Assembly (NCBI RefSeq): GCF_036588685.1
Contig: NC_086386.1
Coordinates: 68,446,682-68,510,681 of the forward strand
Direction: 5' to 3'
Source of the DNA: Mytilus trossulus
Taxonomy: Eukaryota > Mollusca > Bivalvia > Mytilida > Mytilidae
Length of the DNA stretch: 64,000 nt
Of the stretch, positions 1 through 11,712 are shown one piece after another (position 1 is the first letter of the stretch; the number at the start of each line of letters is the position of its first letter). Position numbers and translations under genes: made by a program. The notes below the pieces were generated by a model. It worked only from the letters and a program-made list of their open reading frames with translations. It ran no database searches and was not told the origin of the DNA.

Positions 1-156
1 ATTGGACTGGACCTCCTCCACCTCTTGGTGGTCCTCCTCCACAAAGACCCCCAGGGATGTTTATGATGCATGGACCTCCCCTTCCTCCCAACATGAACCA
101 GCAGCAGAGACCAAGGGACCTTGTTAATATACAAACTATGCCTAATCAAAGAAATG
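1..156 (+). CDS. RBM26: RBM26-like, exon with Pro/Gly/Met-rich linker (5' partial)
   Basis: Reading from base 3 gives a Pro-Gly-rich stretch (GGPPPQRPPGMFMMHGPP) and then an N/Q-rich segment. It ends at a GTAAGT donor at 157 with one base carried over. The exon is open at the window edge. Confidence 0.85.
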
Positions 157-3100
157 GTAAGTTAGACATTTGATATTGGAGTGTGGAGAAATATTGTATC
201 ATACTCGTTGAGGTGGAAGAGTTTGTTCTTAATTGATTTACAGTTTATATGTAAAGGATTTCTATGATGTGCAAGGTGTGATTTATTATTTCTGTGACAT
301 CTGTATTTGCCTTTATTTCCTGCTGTCACACAGACAAATAAGTAAATAGAATTTTAACCTACACAATAAAACAAATAAGCAATTCACACATTGATTTTCA
401 AAGATTGATTGATTACTTCTAGAAAATTTCATCAACAAGTTTAAGAGTTATTGATATGCAATGTCAAGCAATAGATTAAACACAAAAAAATGGTTAATTT
501 TGGCTAAAATTGGTATATATGGAATATTTTAATGATCAAATGTTAACATATTTATGGGGAAAAAAGAATTTATAACTTGACCATCATTTATTTGTTATTT
601 CAGATGAACCCCCTATCCATCCCCCCGGCACTGAGCCTGTACATATCCCTCCACCAACATCTCAGCCAGAGAGGACAGTGATTGCACCAAAGAGGCCTTA
701 TGATAATGGACAAGACAGACATTATGGAGGACCACCCTCAAAGAAACCTTTTGATTACAATAGAATAGGAGGTATTGTATTCTTGAAATCTGCCAAACTA
801 AAGCTTACTTGGTTTCTACAGACTTGAGTTAAATATCTTTTGTTACAACAAATTTGAAACTTGCAATGTTGCATAACACCACTTAAATAACCTCTTGTAT
901 CATGATGATTTTTCTCTGTCAATTGTAACTGCAATCAATTAAAAAACTGTGCTTCATTGCATACTATACCCCCTGTAAAATCAGCACCATGCCGTAGATT
1001 TTCCTGAGAATAACTGTTAAATTTGTTTGGAAATTGTCTAACACCTATTATCTGCCAACAAGGGACATATTTCCCTCGTGTGGTCAAAGAGTAAAGGAAC
1101 AGCAATTATTGTTGGTTTTTTTTTCATTTCAAAGGTTTTAACATAGAGCAAAAGATCACAACTCTTACAAACTTCAGATAATTTATTCTCTTCACTGTCG
1201 TCCTACATCAACATTTATTTCATTGATGAACAAAAAAATACGTATTCTTAGATCAAGAAGATATTTTTTTGTTGGTTGAGGTATTTACAATGTTTAATTG
1301 CTTAAAAACTTATAGGGCTCTACTTTGTAATTTAATAAAATTGAAAGGCATAATAATTCTTTTTTGAATGACTTATTTATTTTAAATACTAATTTTATTT
1401 TTGACTAGGTTACAGGAAACCAGGAGCCAATAACACCAATACAACATTAGAACTGAGGAAAGTTCCAAGGGAGAATAACAATATTGCCAAATTGTATGAA
1501 TACTTTGGAAAGTTTGGAACGCTAACCAATGTACAGGTAGATTATTTTTTAAGCCCCACCTACGATAGTAGAGGGCCATTATGTTTTCTGGTCTGTGCAT
1601 CTGTTTGTCCTTCCGTTCATTCGTCACTCTTCAGGTTTAAAGTTTTTGGTCAAGGTAGTTTTTTATGAAGTTGAAGTCCAATCAACTTGAAGCTCAGTAC
1701 TTGTGTGCCCTATGATATGATCTTTCTAATTTTAATGCCAAAATTAGTGTTTTGACTCCAATTTCATGGTTCACTGATTATAGAAAATGAAAGTGCAAAT
1801 TTCAGGTTAAAGTTTTTTGTCAAAGTAGTTTTTTATGGAGTTGAAGTCCAATCAACTTAAAAGTTAGTATACATGTTCCCTGTGGTATGATCTTTCAAAT
1901 TTAAATGCCAAATTAGAGTTTTTACCCCAATTTCAGGATCCACTAAACACATAAAATGATAGTGCAAGATGAAGTGGGGCATCCATGTACTAGGGACACA
2001 TTCTTGTTTTAATGATAACTTATTTCCTTATTAGAAAAATTTGAAATATGATATTTGCCTTAATTTATAAATTAAATAAATACAGTTTAGAAAAAAAACT
2101 GAATTGAAATCATCATTCAAATGTCTTGTAGCTTTGGAACTCTAAATTTGTTTAATTTGTTACAATTATTTGTCATTTGTGATCAAACAACAACTTTTTC
2201 TGAATTAAATGTCAATGAGATTTTTTTCTTTAAGGGAGATTTGACTATCCTATTTGTTTCAATAGTAAATGTTCTGGTTATTCAGACATTCTGATTGATG
2301 GTCACCCTTGAAATGACAAAAGAATCATTATGTTTATTACCCATGTTTTGTTTTAAGGCCACTAAACTATTTGTGTTTTTTGTTGCTTCCATAATAACCT
2401 ATCTTTTTCTTACAGGTATCTTATGAAGGAGATCCAGAAGGTGCTGTGATATGCTTTGCTAACAATGCCCAGGCCTTTGCTGCCTACAGGAGTAGTGAAC
2501 CAGTCTTCAACAACAGATTTATTAAAGTTTTCTGGCATAAACCAAAAGACAAGAAAGATCAGGTAAGAGAGTGTGTGCTGATGTATAGAGATGGGCACTA
2601 CACAAACAATAAATATTCACCAATCAATAACACATAAAGCCAATTTTTGTTACCTTGTTCAGTTTAATATGCTTTTTGGTGCTATGTCATAAGAAACCAA
2701 AGATTTGATATTAAAGTGACAACATCTGGATTATATGACCAAATGACATAGAACTTACCAACTATAGGGAACTGTATGGCCTTAAACAAGAAGCTATTTT
2801 GAATACTCTATCAAGATCAAAAGTGTAATTACCTGAATTCAATGAGACAGTAGTAACATAACAAAAAACAAAAAACACAAAATCAAATAGAAGAAATTGC
2901 TCATATATTCATATCCCTCTTCAGATACCTGGTGTAAACAATAGATATAATCAAATGAATGTTCCATGTATTTATTTTGAATGACGTTTATATATCAATT
3001 TTTGAATGATTTTGAATGAGATTAACAAAGATCTGCCATCAGCACCCCTTTATTAAAAGGTCGCTCTAAAACATGACTAACAAACACCTTTATAACATGC

Positions 3101-6100
3101 ATATATATCATGACATGCATTGGAATTGAATTTTCTGTCCATGTTTCACATCCTTATGTAATGTTATTCTTAATGAGTGCTTCATGTATTTAGTAATTTA
3201 CTAAGATTGAAACAGAAACCGAGTACATGGAAGAGACTTAAGTTTGTAATAAAGTTGTTTTTTTATTTATCTTAAAATATATATTTCAGGGAGATGACTC
3301 CAACACAACGACATCTGATGCAACAAGTACAACACCCACTCCTCCTCCACCCAAACAGAAGGATGAAAGAAATGTTAAATTACGGGTGGAAATACCTCCT
3401 GCTCACAAACTGTCACTAAACAATACAATACCCAAGCAGTATGATGCTTCAAAACCAGAAAAGGTTTTTATTTAAAAAATTCTTATTAGATTTATTACAT
3501 ATATAGTTTCAAATTCATACTTGAAATTATACTTTTACTCTTTTGAAAAATTAACATCTTGTGAAGCTAATTGTTCTTTTAAGGCTGAGTTCAAAAGAAA
3601 TTATTTCAGGTTTCATTTAATAACTTGTTGTCATTTTGAGGAAAAAAAACATTATTTAAAACTCCAAATTTTCACAGAACAGAAAAGAGGCAGGTTTTCT
3701 CACTTCAGCAAATAAATGAAAAAAGTTTAAAGTTCTTTTTAAAAGAAATCCGGTATTAATTTTATACATTTATTCTTTGTTACTTTTGTAGAGCATTGTG
3801 TTCACACCATCCTTAGGAGTTATTACAAAGACTGTGTATAATCCCAAAGTGTCACCTGCTGGCAAACCAAAACTCACTAGTCCAACAGCAGTAGGATCAG
3901 CCCAGTTTGTGTCAAAGATTGAAGCCATTAAAAAACAGGAGGAATTAAAAAGAGAGGCATCCAAGAAAAAAGCAGAGATACAAAAACAGAAACAAGAACT
4001 GTTACAAAAACAAATAGAACAACAGAAAGTAAGGAAACCACTTTTTTAGATTTCATAAAAAATATTTAATTCTTGTCCCTGGGAAATCAATCAGATTGTC
4101 ATTTTGCAGTTACATAATATTTTGTTCATTAGCAAATTGGGAATATGTGATGAAAAGTTTCTACTTGTGACTGAATCACTTCCTATTAGGAAAGTTATAG
4201 GTAGCGGTCATTTAAAACACAGTTCTTGATTATAGTATATGATGTCAAAAGTATTATTCTTATTTTCCAGAAATTAATAGAAAAATTGGAGAAAAATAAG
4301 GTATTAGCAGCTACAGACAAGGAAAAAATAAAAGAGGTAAAGAAAGCTATCAAGTGATATATAAGCAATGACTAATAGAAAAATCCATGAGTTTCTAAGT
4401 AATTTATAATGCTGACACATTCATATTTTTTTTTAATCAGAACAATTATCTCTCAGTTCATTGTTCTTTATGATGTTCTATCATATTAAAGAATAGCAAA
4501 TAAAATTGAGTGTCTTGTGAATACAAAAAGCTGACCTTAATCCAAAAATGTACACATTCTCTAGAGAAATTTACCTGATCGAAACACATTTAAATAAGAA
4601 AATCTAGAAACCTTCAGAAATCACAATTATTCTCTTGGAAAATACTTGGCTGTCATCTGAATCTAATTCAAGTGATTTAAAAATAGTAATGGATAGCATT
4701 GTTTATAAACTTCATTCATGTCTTAACCAATATTCACCTAAATATTTTCTGCATTTAGGCATCTGCTAATTATGGTTATTCCAGTCATACAGGTATAGAG
4801 ACTGATTCAAACAATTACTTTATACACTGTAAATTTCAACATATAATCTTGTGATTTCAACCGTCTGGGGTCATACAACAAAAGGTATATAAAGTCCAGA
4901 AATCAATAAAATTGCATCAAAATGAGGGAAAGTGTAGAAAAAAATCCTTGAACTGCTTTAAAAATTCCAGTGTGAAAAAGTTAGATGAACTTTTGGACTA
5001 GTTATTCAATGATTATTTGTTTTACTTTTGTCTTTCAGACTTTAAAGATACTAACTGGAAGTATAGAGAGACTAACCAAAGAAGTGGTACCTGTCATCCA
5101 GAAATCTACACCACCTGTTACACCTGAGTTACCTGTAATTACATCACCAGAACAGGTGGGTTTCTCAGAAAAAAAGTACAAATCCGCCTTCTGTAATATA
5201 TATTTTTCAGTGTTTTAGTCAATAGAAACTCCATAATATTTTTTTGTTTGCAAATCTATGTTCAAATTGTACTAAAAATGGTTTGAAACAGAAGATAAAA
5301 TAAATTAATCATGTAATAGTTACGTAATTTTAGCTGCCCTTTTATGTTCATGAAATAAGAAAAAGAAAAGAATATGGCTTCTTACATTAAAAGAAATTAC
5401 AAATAATGGTTCAAGCTTCTCTGTTATTTGCATTAATAGTGAAATGTGTTTAACAAGTTCTGCTTTATGTTTTTTCAGGCCAAGAAGGAGATTCTAGATA
5501 CAGAACTAGAATTGTTTAACAAGCAGCAAAGTGGTGAAGACACAATTATACTCAGGAAAAAACTTAACGAACTTACAAAACAGGTACTAAAATAATAAGT
5601 TACACAAAGAATGTCTATAGGTGACATTTCTGTAAATTTTGACAATGCAATTTCCCATAGGAACTCCTTTTACGGCTATAACTACCACTTTTACTATGAA
5701 GTTTTGAAAAAAATCTTATCCTAGAATTTAAAGTTCATATTCACTACAATTTTTTTCAATGTTTATATGCCCTGAACTTTTCAGGGTTTAAACTAACACT
5801 AATTTTCCTAACTACCCCTTCCTCGAATGAAGGATTACCACATTTTTCAATGTAAACATATGCACATGTATATTTATTGGTAACATTCCCAAGTTAAGTC
5901 TCTACGAGATGGGACACATAAAACAAAACTGGGAACCAGTATGTACATGATGTAAATAAAGTTAATTTTCTATGAATATTCTAAATCTCCCCACAAAAAT
6001 TAATTTTCTATGAATATTCTAAATCTCCCCCAAAAAGGTGTGGTTTTGAGAAACAGCTGTATTTACAAAGTGCAACCTATACCATACATTAAAATAGCAC

Positions 6101-9100
6101 GAACAAAATCCTACTGTTAGGTATAATTGTTCCAGTCTTCTGGTATGATCTTTGATCATACATTTAGTAGTAAATACAGTAGTTTTGAATATTCAATAAA
6201 TAGCCTGCTGTTTTATCCATATCGTGCAACTTTGATGTGCACCCTTTATCACACCCCTACTAATTTTTTTTCTTTATTTTTTTTATAAACAGTTACTCCG
6301 TTTTAGTTTTTGCAAGCTTCTTCAGATTTAATAAACAGTCATTTGGGCATGGTGCAAGTTTTTGAATGATGTCATTGTTTGGAATATGACGTCACATACG
6401 TTGAATTTTCATATTTCTGACACACGAAATGCAACTATAAAAAGAACTCAATGAAATTCCATACAAAACACACTTAAAATACAATAAAAAAATTTTTTTT
6501 ATTGATATTGGTATCTCGGGATGATACAGATTTTGCCATGTATTATTCTCTATTTTTCAACGACACAAGGCTTTGGCCTTACACAATAGCAATTGCTAAA
6601 ATGTTTTACCGAATATAAACAGTTTAAATTCACCTCTACAAACTTATTAGTTGGTAAAATGTTTTAGTATAGTGCTTCAGTGAAAGGTGGTTAGTATGAA
6701 GTGATTACAGTAAAAGTAAAGCTCACCATGCAAATATAGTTATTTATTACATGCAAACCATGATATATTCAAAAAAGGTGTGGAGGTTGAGCAGGTAGGA
6801 TTGAAAATCTGAAATGTTTTTAAAAAGATTTTTTGATATTAACAAATTTAACAAAGTTCTTTTTTGTACAGGCTACTGCTATGGGTCTGATAGGTAGAGG
6901 TAGAGGTCGTGGAGCTATCAGAGGTGGTAGAGGTCGAGGTTTCATCCCCAACCGTGGTGCTATGACATGGGTAGCTGGAGGTGCTGCAAGAGGAACAAGT
7001 CCATCATTCCCTGTTGGTCGAGGTGCTAGTCAATTCCCAGCAGCCAACACCAGTAGGTCCTTAGACAATAGACCTAAACAGTTTGAAGTGACAGGCTTCA
7101 AAGCTGAACAGAAAGATCTATTGGAGACTCATTTCAAGGTAAATTGCTGACCTTTGCAGGGGTACACATCTAGGACCTTTTAGGATTTGTCATTGAAAGT
7201 CTTATATATTGGATAGCCTCAAGATGAATTAATAATAATAATAATCAGTACCAGAGACAAAAATATCTATTCAGTGATACTCTAGGCCAACATATAACAA
7301 TGAAAAACCTAAATCAGGTAACCACCATAATCCAGTTTGCTTTCATTTAACTTGAAGGATTATAAACAACCACTAAAGCAATGTCCCATAGCATGTGTAT
7401 TATAAGTGTATTATGTCAGTAGCACACAGTTCTAATTTTTGTATGCCCCGTTTGTGGGCATTATGTTTTTCAGTCTTCATCTGTCAGTTGGTCTCTCTTA
7501 TGCTTAAGGCTAAAGTTTTTTGTCAAGGTAGTTTTTGATAAAGTTGAAGTCCAATCGACTTGAAACTTAGATCACATGCTCCTTATGATATGATCTTTCT
7601 GATTTGAATTTCAAATTAGAGATTTTGACCCTAATTTCAGGGTCCATAGAAAATAATAGTATGTTGGGGCATCGGTTAATTATAGACACATACTAGTTCT
7701 TAGATATTTAAGAATTTATGTTTTTAATTTATTAGTTATTTATACAATCTCCAAAATCCAAAACGTCTTGTTATTTTCAGCAATATGGAATGGTAGAAAG
7801 AATAGACTTTGATGATGTAGATAACAGTGCAATAGTCTCATTTAAAACAAGACAAGACGCAGAACACGTAAGTCATACAATAAGTAGTTACAGCAAAGTT
7901 CATTGAGTGTGTAGGTAAAGGTATTATCTTGAGTTAGTTGCTTGCTTGCTAACTTAGTCCAATAGATAACCAATCTGGTTGCCTGTAGGACTAGACTACT
8001 CCTAAAGGAGGGTAGAATAGTTTTTGCTGTGATGTGAGATCTTTGATAATCATAGTGGTTCATCTGAAATAATTGCAGAAAAGTGGTTTCCCATATCAAC
8101 CCAAATATTAAAACCAAACATGGTTGTATGGTTATATGTAAAAGGATTTTTGTAGGACAATTTTTTCATGATACCACTATGAAAGCTGTAGATGCGAGAA
8201 ATAAATTTATGACTTGGGTATTTTGAGGTTCTTAAATTTTGTGTTTTAACCTTGCTGTCTGATTGAGACGTACCCAATTCTCCATTTGTTGGATAAAAAG
8301 ATGCTGAGACATTCATGTTGAAATTTTTCAACATGAATAAAAACAAACAAAATAAGAGTACATACAGAAGAAAAAACAACTGCACATAATGTAAAATTAA
8401 ATATTATCTTAAATAGATTTATTGAGTGGCATACCGGCATCTCATGGTCATTATATTAATACTATTACAGGAAATATAACAATTTTGTGTTTTGAATTTT
8501 TAGGCAGTTCTTCGTGGTGCTAAGTTACAAGACAGTATATTGACAATGAAATGGCATACAGGAGTTAAGATAAACATTCGCCTGAATGTTAGCAGTGATG
8601 ATAGCTTTACAGAGCATCACGACACTACAGATGAGGTAATGTTTTATGTAAGCATGTTTAAGTCATGAATGAAGTACAAACAACCAGAGGGTATCATCTT
8701 TTCTGTATTTACCTTCATCAGGAACACTTATAAATCAAAAATGTGAAAGCTGAGGATGTATAAGTATAGAATTACTGTGGATTCATTTATTTTTATTGGG
8801 TACCAATTTTCGTGGATTGCAGAAACCTTGAATTTTCGTGGATAGGTAATTCTGTGGTTCTTTTAAAGTCTGGATACAACTTAATGAAAATTTGTATTTC
8901 TTTGAACATTTAAATTTGTTGCTCACCTGCACCAATGTATCAAAAAGAAATGAGTCAATTTTAGAGTTAGGTTCCAGCTGGTATTCAGCTATGTATATTT
9001 CAGATTATAGAAATGGTTTTCTGTATTAGGGTCTCAATACTATATACTGTATATATGTGTTAACTAGTTGAGGTCGATTTGTATGATGACTAAACATCCT

Positions 9101-9336
9101 TCTGTAAGCATTTCAGGGGAAGTAACAAGTAGATTAAACATGCAAATAAGTTCATAGTATAGAATAAATAAATAAGCAAGCTACACCAAAAAAATCAGTT
9201 TTTTTATTTTGATGTTTTGTGTTGGCAGGGAACAGAGGAGATTGATGAAGAAGCATTGTTAGCTGATGAAGAGGATCTGTTGAGGGTCGAGGATGAAGAA
9301 GAAGAGGATGAGGAAAGTAGGTCATGGAGAAGATGA
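1..9336 (+). CDS. RBM26: RBM26/RBM27-like RNA-binding protein, 3' part (13 exons, 5' end outside window)
   Basis: Thirteen exons join in one continuous frame of 629 codons plus TGA: 1-156, 604-771, 1409-1536, 2416-2562, 3290-3463, 3792-4028, 4271-4336, 5039-5155, 5479-5583, 6872-7138, 7781-7867, 8504-8635, 9229-9336. In order they encode a proline-rich stretch, a first RRM, a Pro/Thr linker, a long charged coiled-coil, an RGG box, a second RRM and an acidic tail ending EESRSWRR. That ending and the domain order are typical of vertebrate RBM26/RBM27. Family members (fly swm, worm rbm-26) bind RNA in the nucleus and, in mammals, join the MTR4-ZFC3H1 poly(A)-tail exosome targeting machinery. The N-terminal PWI-like and CCCH zinc-finger parts should lie upstream of base 1. 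Invertebrates usually have one gene for both vertebrate paralogues, so the symbol is a family label. Family identification is strong; function is by homology. Confidence 0.93.
604..771 (+). CDS. RBM26: RBM26-like, proline-rich linker exon
   Basis: A TTTCAG acceptor ends at 603. The translation is Pro-rich (PPIHPPGTEPVHIPPPTSQP) followed by a basic KKPFDYNRIG segment. The donor is GTATTG at 772. The phase fits both neighbours. Confidence 0.85.
1409..1536 (+). CDS. RBM26: RBM26-like, first half of RRM 1
   Basis: Acceptor TAG at 1406-1408 and donor GTAGAT at 1537. It encodes the beta1-alpha1-beta2 part of an RRM: TLELRKVPRENNNIAKLYEY, then FGKFGTLTNVQ. The exon ends in phase 0. Confidence 0.9.
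1552..2010 (+). repeat. dispersed 'GCCCCACCTACGATAG' repeat, copy 1, with internal duplication
   Basis: Starts with the motif and ends at CTAGGGACACATTCTTG. The same element recurs at 7440, 59793 and reversed at 29799. In this copy a unit of about 171 bp (AAAGTTTTTGGTCAAGG... onward) is present twice, near 1636 and 1808. It is intronic in the RBM26-like gene. Confidence 0.75.
2416..2562 (+). CDS. RBM26: RBM26-like, second half of RRM 1
   Basis: Acceptor TACAG and donor GTAAGA. It encodes the RNP1-like strand (GAVICFANNAQAFAAYRS) and the closing strand RFIKVFWHKP, completing the RRM begun in the previous exon. The frame would stay open into the intron, but the canonical donor and clean continuity with the next exon support splicing here. 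Confidence 0.9.
3290..3463 (+). CDS. RBM26: RBM26-like, Thr/Pro linker exon
   Basis: Acceptor ATTTCAG. It encodes a Thr/Ser/Pro-rich stretch and then a charged segment ending ASKPEK. The donor GTTTTTA is weak. Reading through it gives a stop within four codons, so splicing at 3463 is still the best model. Confidence 0.82.
3792..4028 (+). CDS. RBM26: RBM26-like, coiled-coil exon
   Basis: Acceptor TTGTAG and donor GTAAGG. It begins SIVFTPSLGVITKTVYNPK and runs into a highly charged helix (KKQEELKREASKKKAEIQ, then KQKQELLQKQIEQQK) that should form a coiled coil. Phase 0 at both ends. Confidence 0.9.
4271..4336 (+). CDS. RBM26: RBM26-like, short coiled-coil exon
   Basis: A 66-nt phase-0 exon between acceptor TTTCCAG and donor GTAAAG. 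It encodes KLIEKLEKNKVLAATDKEKI plus KE, continuing the helix of the previous exon. Confidence 0.87.
5039..5155 (+). CDS. RBM26: RBM26-like, helix and Pro linker exon
   Basis: Acceptor TTTCAG and donor GTGGGT. It encodes TLKILTGSIERLTKEV followed by a Pro/Thr-rich linker ending SPEQ. The helix joins directly to the preceding exon, as in the vertebrate family. Confidence 0.87.
5479..5583 (+). CDS. RBM26: RBM26-like, second coiled-coil exon
   Basis: Acceptor TTTTTCAG and donor GTACTA. It encodes AKKEILDTELELFNKQQSGE and a following charged helix ending NELTKQ. Phase 0 on both sides. Confidence 0.88.
5962..6029 (+). repeat. short tandem duplication in an RBM26-like intron
   Basis: A segment of about 31 bp starting TTAATTTTCTATGAATATTC occurs at 5962 and again at 6000, a period of 38. 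The rest of this long intron (5584-6871) is AT-rich, and I see no coding signal in it. Confidence 0.7.
6872..7138 (+). CDS. RBM26: RBM26-like, RGG-box exon and start of RRM 2
   Basis: Acceptor TTGTACAG and donor GTAAAT. It opens with a glycine/arginine box (GRGRGRGAIRGGRGRGF), a common RNA- and protein-binding and arginine-methylation region. It ends with the first strand and helix of RRM 2 (KQFEVTGFKAEQKDLLETHF). Longest exon of the visible part. Confidence 0.92.
7440..7700 (+). repeat. dispersed 'GCCCC...GGGCATTATG' repeat, copy 2
   Basis: Shares GGGCATTATGTTTT, then TTTTTGTCAAGGTAGTTTTT, GAAGTCCAATCGACTTG and TGATATGATCTTTCTGAT with the copies at 1552, 29799 and 59793. Single unit, intronic. 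Confidence 0.7.
7781..7867 (+). CDS. RBM26: RBM26-like, central RRM 2 exon
   Basis: An 87-nt phase-0 exon between acceptor TTTTCAG and donor GTAAGT. It encodes QYGMVERIDFDDVDNSAIVS, then FKTRQDAEH: the beta2, beta3 (RNP1) and alpha2 start of RRM 2. Confidence 0.9.
8504..8635 (+). CDS. RBM26: RBM26-like, end of RRM 2
   Basis: Acceptor TTTTTAG and donor GTAATG. It encodes AVLRGAKLQDSILTMKWH, which closes RRM 2, and then a polar, acidic linker. Confidence 0.9.
9229..9336 (+). CDS. RBM26: RBM26-like, terminal acidic exon
   Basis: Acceptor TTGGCAG. It encodes a strongly acidic tail (EEIDEEALLADEEDLLRV, then EDEEEEDEESRSWRR) and stops at TGA 9334-9336. The SRSWRR C-terminus is a recognisable family signature. 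Confidence 0.93.
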   Translation, partial: GTEEIDEEALLADEEDLLRVEDEEEEDEESRSWRR

Positions 9337-9449
9337 TCAAGGTCAAAAGAGTAGACGATCTGAGGAAGACAGTCGTAGAGGATTTTAATTGTTCTACTGT
9401 TCTCAACAACCAATGATAAAGATAGTGGAGAATTAAAAAAAGTGGTTGA

Positions 9450-9455
9450 AATAAA
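9450..9455 (+). promoter_or_regulatory. candidate polyadenylation signal of the RBM26-like gene
   Basis: AATAAA lies 114 nt after the stop codon. It is the first canonical hexamer downstream. The real 3' UTR could be longer, since related AT-rich variants follow over the next kilobase. Confidence 0.4.
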
Positions 9456-10675
9456 ACAATTGTGATATGCATGTCATTTATCCGATATAGTATTTAAAAA
9501 GGACTGTTTAAACTAAAGTTTGGAGAATGTTAGTTTACTTTTAAAAAGGTTTCCAAAAAAACAAAAAGTTTAAATGTAAAGTATTGATGATAACAATTAT
9601 GGTTAATTTTGAAAAAATGTTGATATTAGATTAATACGCATTAGAACATTGTTACTGACCTAAAATGTAGGTTTTAAACAACTTGTTTTTGAGAAATGGT
9701 AGCTGATTACTTTTTACTAGTCAGTTTTGTCATTTAATTAGTTTGCTAGTTGATAGTTTGGAAAGCAACTTAAATTTGTCAATATTTTGATTTGCTTTAG
9801 TCTTACAGCAGAAATGCTGAATATTTACAATTAAGCCAAAGTGCTTTGTGATTTTAAGTGTGTAAGTAGATGAATGTGGTCGAACATATGGATATGAAAT
9901 ATTTTATTGTGTTCATATAATTTGGTGCACTGTCTGTAACTGTGAAATGTGTGGAGTGAATTGAGAAAAAATTGAGGTGTGATCAGTTATTTTTTGGGGG
10001 GAGGGGATGGGGTGTAATCACCAAATCTCATTATTTAAATGTTTATCTTTACAGTTCTGCTTAATCCTTTGTTGATTGTTTTCATCTAAATTGTCACCTT
10101 TCCATCTTTATCTTTGGTTATATATGTTAAGAAAGAAAGATAAACTTTACCTATATTGTTTAATATAATGAAACCATTGTCAATTGGGTCAAGCATTGTC
10201 AATTGAGGGTATTTTTGTTACTTGTGATTCATATCATGCCTTCTCTTTTTTTCTCATTCCAAAATCAAATAGTTTAAATTCTGTGATGTTATAATTGCTG
10301 TTATTGTGTGTTTATTGATGTATTTAATTGTTGAGATATTATATCTGCTTTTGTCAAAGAAATAAGTTGAAAGCAGAAATGATTAAAAATTTAAGATGCA
10401 ATAGACCATGTTGTATGCAGATGAAATTGTGGTGAGAGTTGTGTGTGTTGTTTTGTTAATGTCTGTTTTATTGAGATGAATGCTGAAATATTTAATTGGT
10501 ATAAAATATGAATGCTTGCCATACTTGTGACAAATTGTAAATATAGACTCGATAAAATGATGGGAAAGCAAGTAATTATCTTTATTATCTTCCTTATCTT
10601 TCTGCCCATGATATCCACAGCAGAATGAAAATCAGTTTTTAAACTCCCCATCACAACAAGTTTTTATATGGAATG

Positions 10676-10835
10676 AGAAATGAGATATGATTGACAATGA
10701 GACAACTACCAACCAGAGACAAAATGATATAGATGTCACATATTAGATGGCTTCAACACTGAGCAAAACCCAGACTGCATAGCAATATAAAAAGGCCCAG
10801 GAAATGACAAAGTGTAAAACAACTGTTACGAGAAA
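10676..10835 (+). repeat. dispersed 'ATGATTGCCAATGAGACAAC' family, copy (diverged)
   Basis: Contains ATGATTGACAATGAGACAAC, then GGCTTCAACACTGAGCAAA and AAAAAGGCCCAGGAAATGACA. These match in order the copies at 38.3, 40.6, 45.6, 46.2 and 49.0 kb. It looks like a short interspersed element; its class is not determined. Confidence 0.65.
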
Positions 10836-11664
10836 ATAAATATAATATATATTTATCCAATTTAATTGTTACTTCTAAAAGTTCTTGGTACTCTTCACTC
10901 ACATAAAACAGGCAAACCTGTATTAAGATGCCAATCATGGAAAGCATCAAAAGTGACATCTCGAGACATGACTTTTTAAAAAAAGGTCCCAAAAATATTC
11001 TGATTCCAATATCACCAGTGACAGGGTTCAAATCAAAAGGTGTTTTTAAGCATTAAGAGTATTCTTCTTGCCAGCATTGAACTATTAATGGGGATTTAAC
11101 TTTGTAAATGTGAAGAAAACATTTGAAATATATTTATATCATGAAGATATATAAGTAAGTGATACAATTTTCAATGGAAACTTATAAGGATTTCACAAAT
11201 TCATCATTTGTATAATCTAGGTTGAAAATTGTTTTAGATTTTCATTTTGACTGCTGGTACTGAAAACACTCGAAAGCATTAAAATAACCATTTTTGATGG
11301 AGTCGTATATTGGTATCACAGTGTCCAAAGCCATTTCATTTCTGTACAATAACTTTATTTTAAGTGTATGGATCTCTATGAAATTTAAACAAACGGTTTC
11401 ATTTCAAAAACGGATGGTGAGGATTGTTTTTGGGGTTCCATATCACAAAGTGTAGGCTGGGATTCAGTTTTGGGGTAATTAAACTGAACATGCCAGAAAA
11501 AAGGCAAAAAACAAGATTTTTTCTGTTTTCCAGACAATAACTTGTGTTTAAGTGTTGAAGTTTCACATTTATTTTGTGTCAGAAATCTATGTCAAAAAAT
11601 TGATCAACCCAAATTCAGACAGTATCAAGCTTGAATATTGTGTCCAAATTTGCCCCAACTGTTC

Positions 11665-11712
11665 AGGGTTCGACCTCTGTGGTCGTATCAAGCTGCGTTC
11701 AGCGAAGCATTT
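11665..11712 (+). repeat. short dispersed motif 'GACCTCTGTGGTCGTATCAA'
   Basis: The block from about 11668 with the core GACCTCTGTGGTCGTATCAA, then GCTGCGTTCAGCGAAGCAT, is repeated with few changes at about 38130-38173. It is a small fragment of a dispersed repeat. Confidence 0.5.

Noticed and set aside
4759..4792. A 34-nt block between an AG and a GT (GCATCTGCTAATTATGGTTA...) that could be a microexon of the RBM26-like gene
   Set aside because: Its length is not a multiple of three and would shift the frame, while exons on either side already join in frame and match the family's helix.
9152..9472. Minus-strand frames with Ser and Leu runs
   Set aside because: They lie antisense to the acidic terminal exon of the RBM26-like gene; the Ser runs are the complement of its Glu/Asp codons.
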